The notes beneath the pieces were generated by a model. That model did no database searches. It saw only the letters and a list, made by a program, of their open reading frames with translations, and was not told the origin of the DNA. From contig JARBAV010000292.1 in assembly GCA_029237515.1 (NCBI GenBank), positions 1-6,679 of the forward strand: a DNA stretch of 6,679 nucleotides. Reading direction: 5' to 3'. Shown here in pieces: positions 6,341 to 6,679 of this stretch (position 1 is the stretch's first letter; every line of letters starts with the position of its first letter). A program made the position numbers and the translations under genes. The stretch comes from Nitrososphaerales archaeon (GTDB taxonomy: Archaea; Thermoproteota; Nitrososphaeria; Nitrososphaerales; Nitrososphaeraceae).

Positions 6341-6345
6341 AAAAA
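6341..6345 (-). terminator. U5 tract after the VapB-like gene
   Basis: On the minus strand the TAG stop is followed by C and then TTTTT. This short U-tract resembles the one after the 90-residue gene and suggests that the VapB-like gene ends its own transcript here. Confidence 0.35.
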
Positions 6346-6346
6346 G

Positions 6347-6520
6347 CTAACCTCCACCTGCGGCGCCACCAATGGCCCCCCAATTGTGTTCCTGGTAAAT
6401 ATCTATGAGCTCATTGACTAAATCGTCATACGTAAGATCTCGCTTGGACATATGCATAGTTTCAGAAAGGATGCTAGATAATCTTTTAAATGTTGACTCC
6501 TCTATAAGAATCGATTTCAC
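6347..6520 (-). CDS. VapB-type antitoxin-like small protein (57 residues)
   Basis: The frame gives 57 residues from a GTG start. The beginning (VKSILIEESTFKRLSSIL) and the block LTYDDLVNELIDIY resemble archaeal VapB/ribbon-helix-helix antitoxins and related small families, whose pattern is roughly K-x-I-x-I-x-E-x-T-x-x-R-L ... [LM]TYDD[VL]I-x-x-L. The tail NWGAIGGAAGGG is an unusual glycine-rich end. Family members bind operator DNA as dimers and often neutralise a PIN-domain VapC toxin. No PIN toxin is seen beside it, so it may be an orphan or a plain regulator. The GTG at 6520 is chosen because the frame is closed by a TAG at 6536-6538 and has no ATG before the conserved part. A weak AT-rich box (CTAATAAGG) about 25 bp upstream would make it leaderless. 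It is too short for common gene-length cut-offs. A 34-codon plus-strand frame overlaps its 3' end but looks random. Confidence 0.55.
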   Translation of the reverse strand: MKSILIEESTFKRLSSILSETMHMSKRDLTYDDLVNELIDIYQEHNWGAIGGAAGGG

Positions 6521-6615
6521 GCCACACTTTACCAGCTATACCTTATTAGGATATCTGCAACATGCTGTGGCTATTTCAAAGGAAGCCGTCTTTACCATTA
6601 GATATTCAATAACCA

Positions 6616-6679
6616 TGGGATCGGCCGGATTTGAACCGGCGGCCTCCAGCGCCCAAGGCTGGCATCATACCAAGCTAGA
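6616..6679 (-). tRNA. tRNA-Pro(UGG), 5' end cut by the window edge
   Basis: On the minus strand the visible part runs from about nucleotide 11 to the discriminator. The D-arm remainder is TCTAGCTTGGTATGAT. The anticodon stem CCAGC/GCTGG encloses the loop CTTGGGC with anticodon TGG. A 5-base variable region AGGCC follows, then the T-arm GCCGG-TTCAAAT-CCGGC, the 3' acceptor strand CGATCCC and discriminator A. The 5' acceptor strand and position 10 lie beyond the window. No CCA is encoded (TGG follows), so the CCA-adding enzyme must supply it. The anticodon loop is uninterrupted, so there is no intron at the common 37/38 site. It reads CCN proline codons. Confidence 0.92.

Noticed and set aside
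6304..6408. Plus-strand 34-codon frame starting at ATG 6304
   Set aside because: It overlaps the C-terminal part of the VapB-like gene on the other strand, which has a far better family-like sequence.

Overview
The window looks archaeal and most likely comes from an ammonia-oxidising thaumarchaeon (Nitrososphaeria), perhaps the Nitrososphaerales. The grounds are an Lhr-type DEVH helicase, a multi-OB-fold RPA protein with the archaeal helical N-terminus, a tRNA-Pro with no encoded CCA, TATA-like boxes about 25-31 bp from start codons (leaderless mRNAs), U-tracts directly after stop codons, and moderately AT-rich DNA. The genus is inference.

Left part (1-1000): a minus-strand PP-loop tRNA-thiolation-like gene ends at an in-frame TAA where the family normally continues. 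The residues after the stop still resemble the family, so this may be a fresh nonsense mutation. A divergent promoter region with a perfect 17-bp dyad separates it from a plus-strand two-CBS-domain protein.

Centre (1000-5430): a small single-pass membrane protein of 51 residues, too short for usual gene-calling cut-offs, ends 4 bp before the TTG start of a 913-residue Lhr-family helicase with a C-terminal four-cysteine motif. The helicase gene converges on a minus-strand gene for a four-OB-fold RPA. The two stop codons are only 31 bp apart, with a hairpin between them. Both proteins handle nucleic acids (DNA repair, recombination or replication; Lhr possibly RNA as well).

Right part (5430-6679): about 460 bp without a convincing gene, containing a 54-codon open frame with no start codon that may be a relic. 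Then, all on the minus strand, come an unrecognised basic protein of 90 residues whose start is fixed by a strong Shine-Dalgarno sequence, a 57-residue VapB-like protein with a glycine-rich tail, and the 3' part of tRNA-Pro(UGG), cut by the window edge.

I see no CRISPR array, insertion sequence or rRNA. The most noteworthy items are the interrupted PP-loop gene, the overlooked small genes at 1055-1210 and 6347-6520, and the dyad at 519-535.
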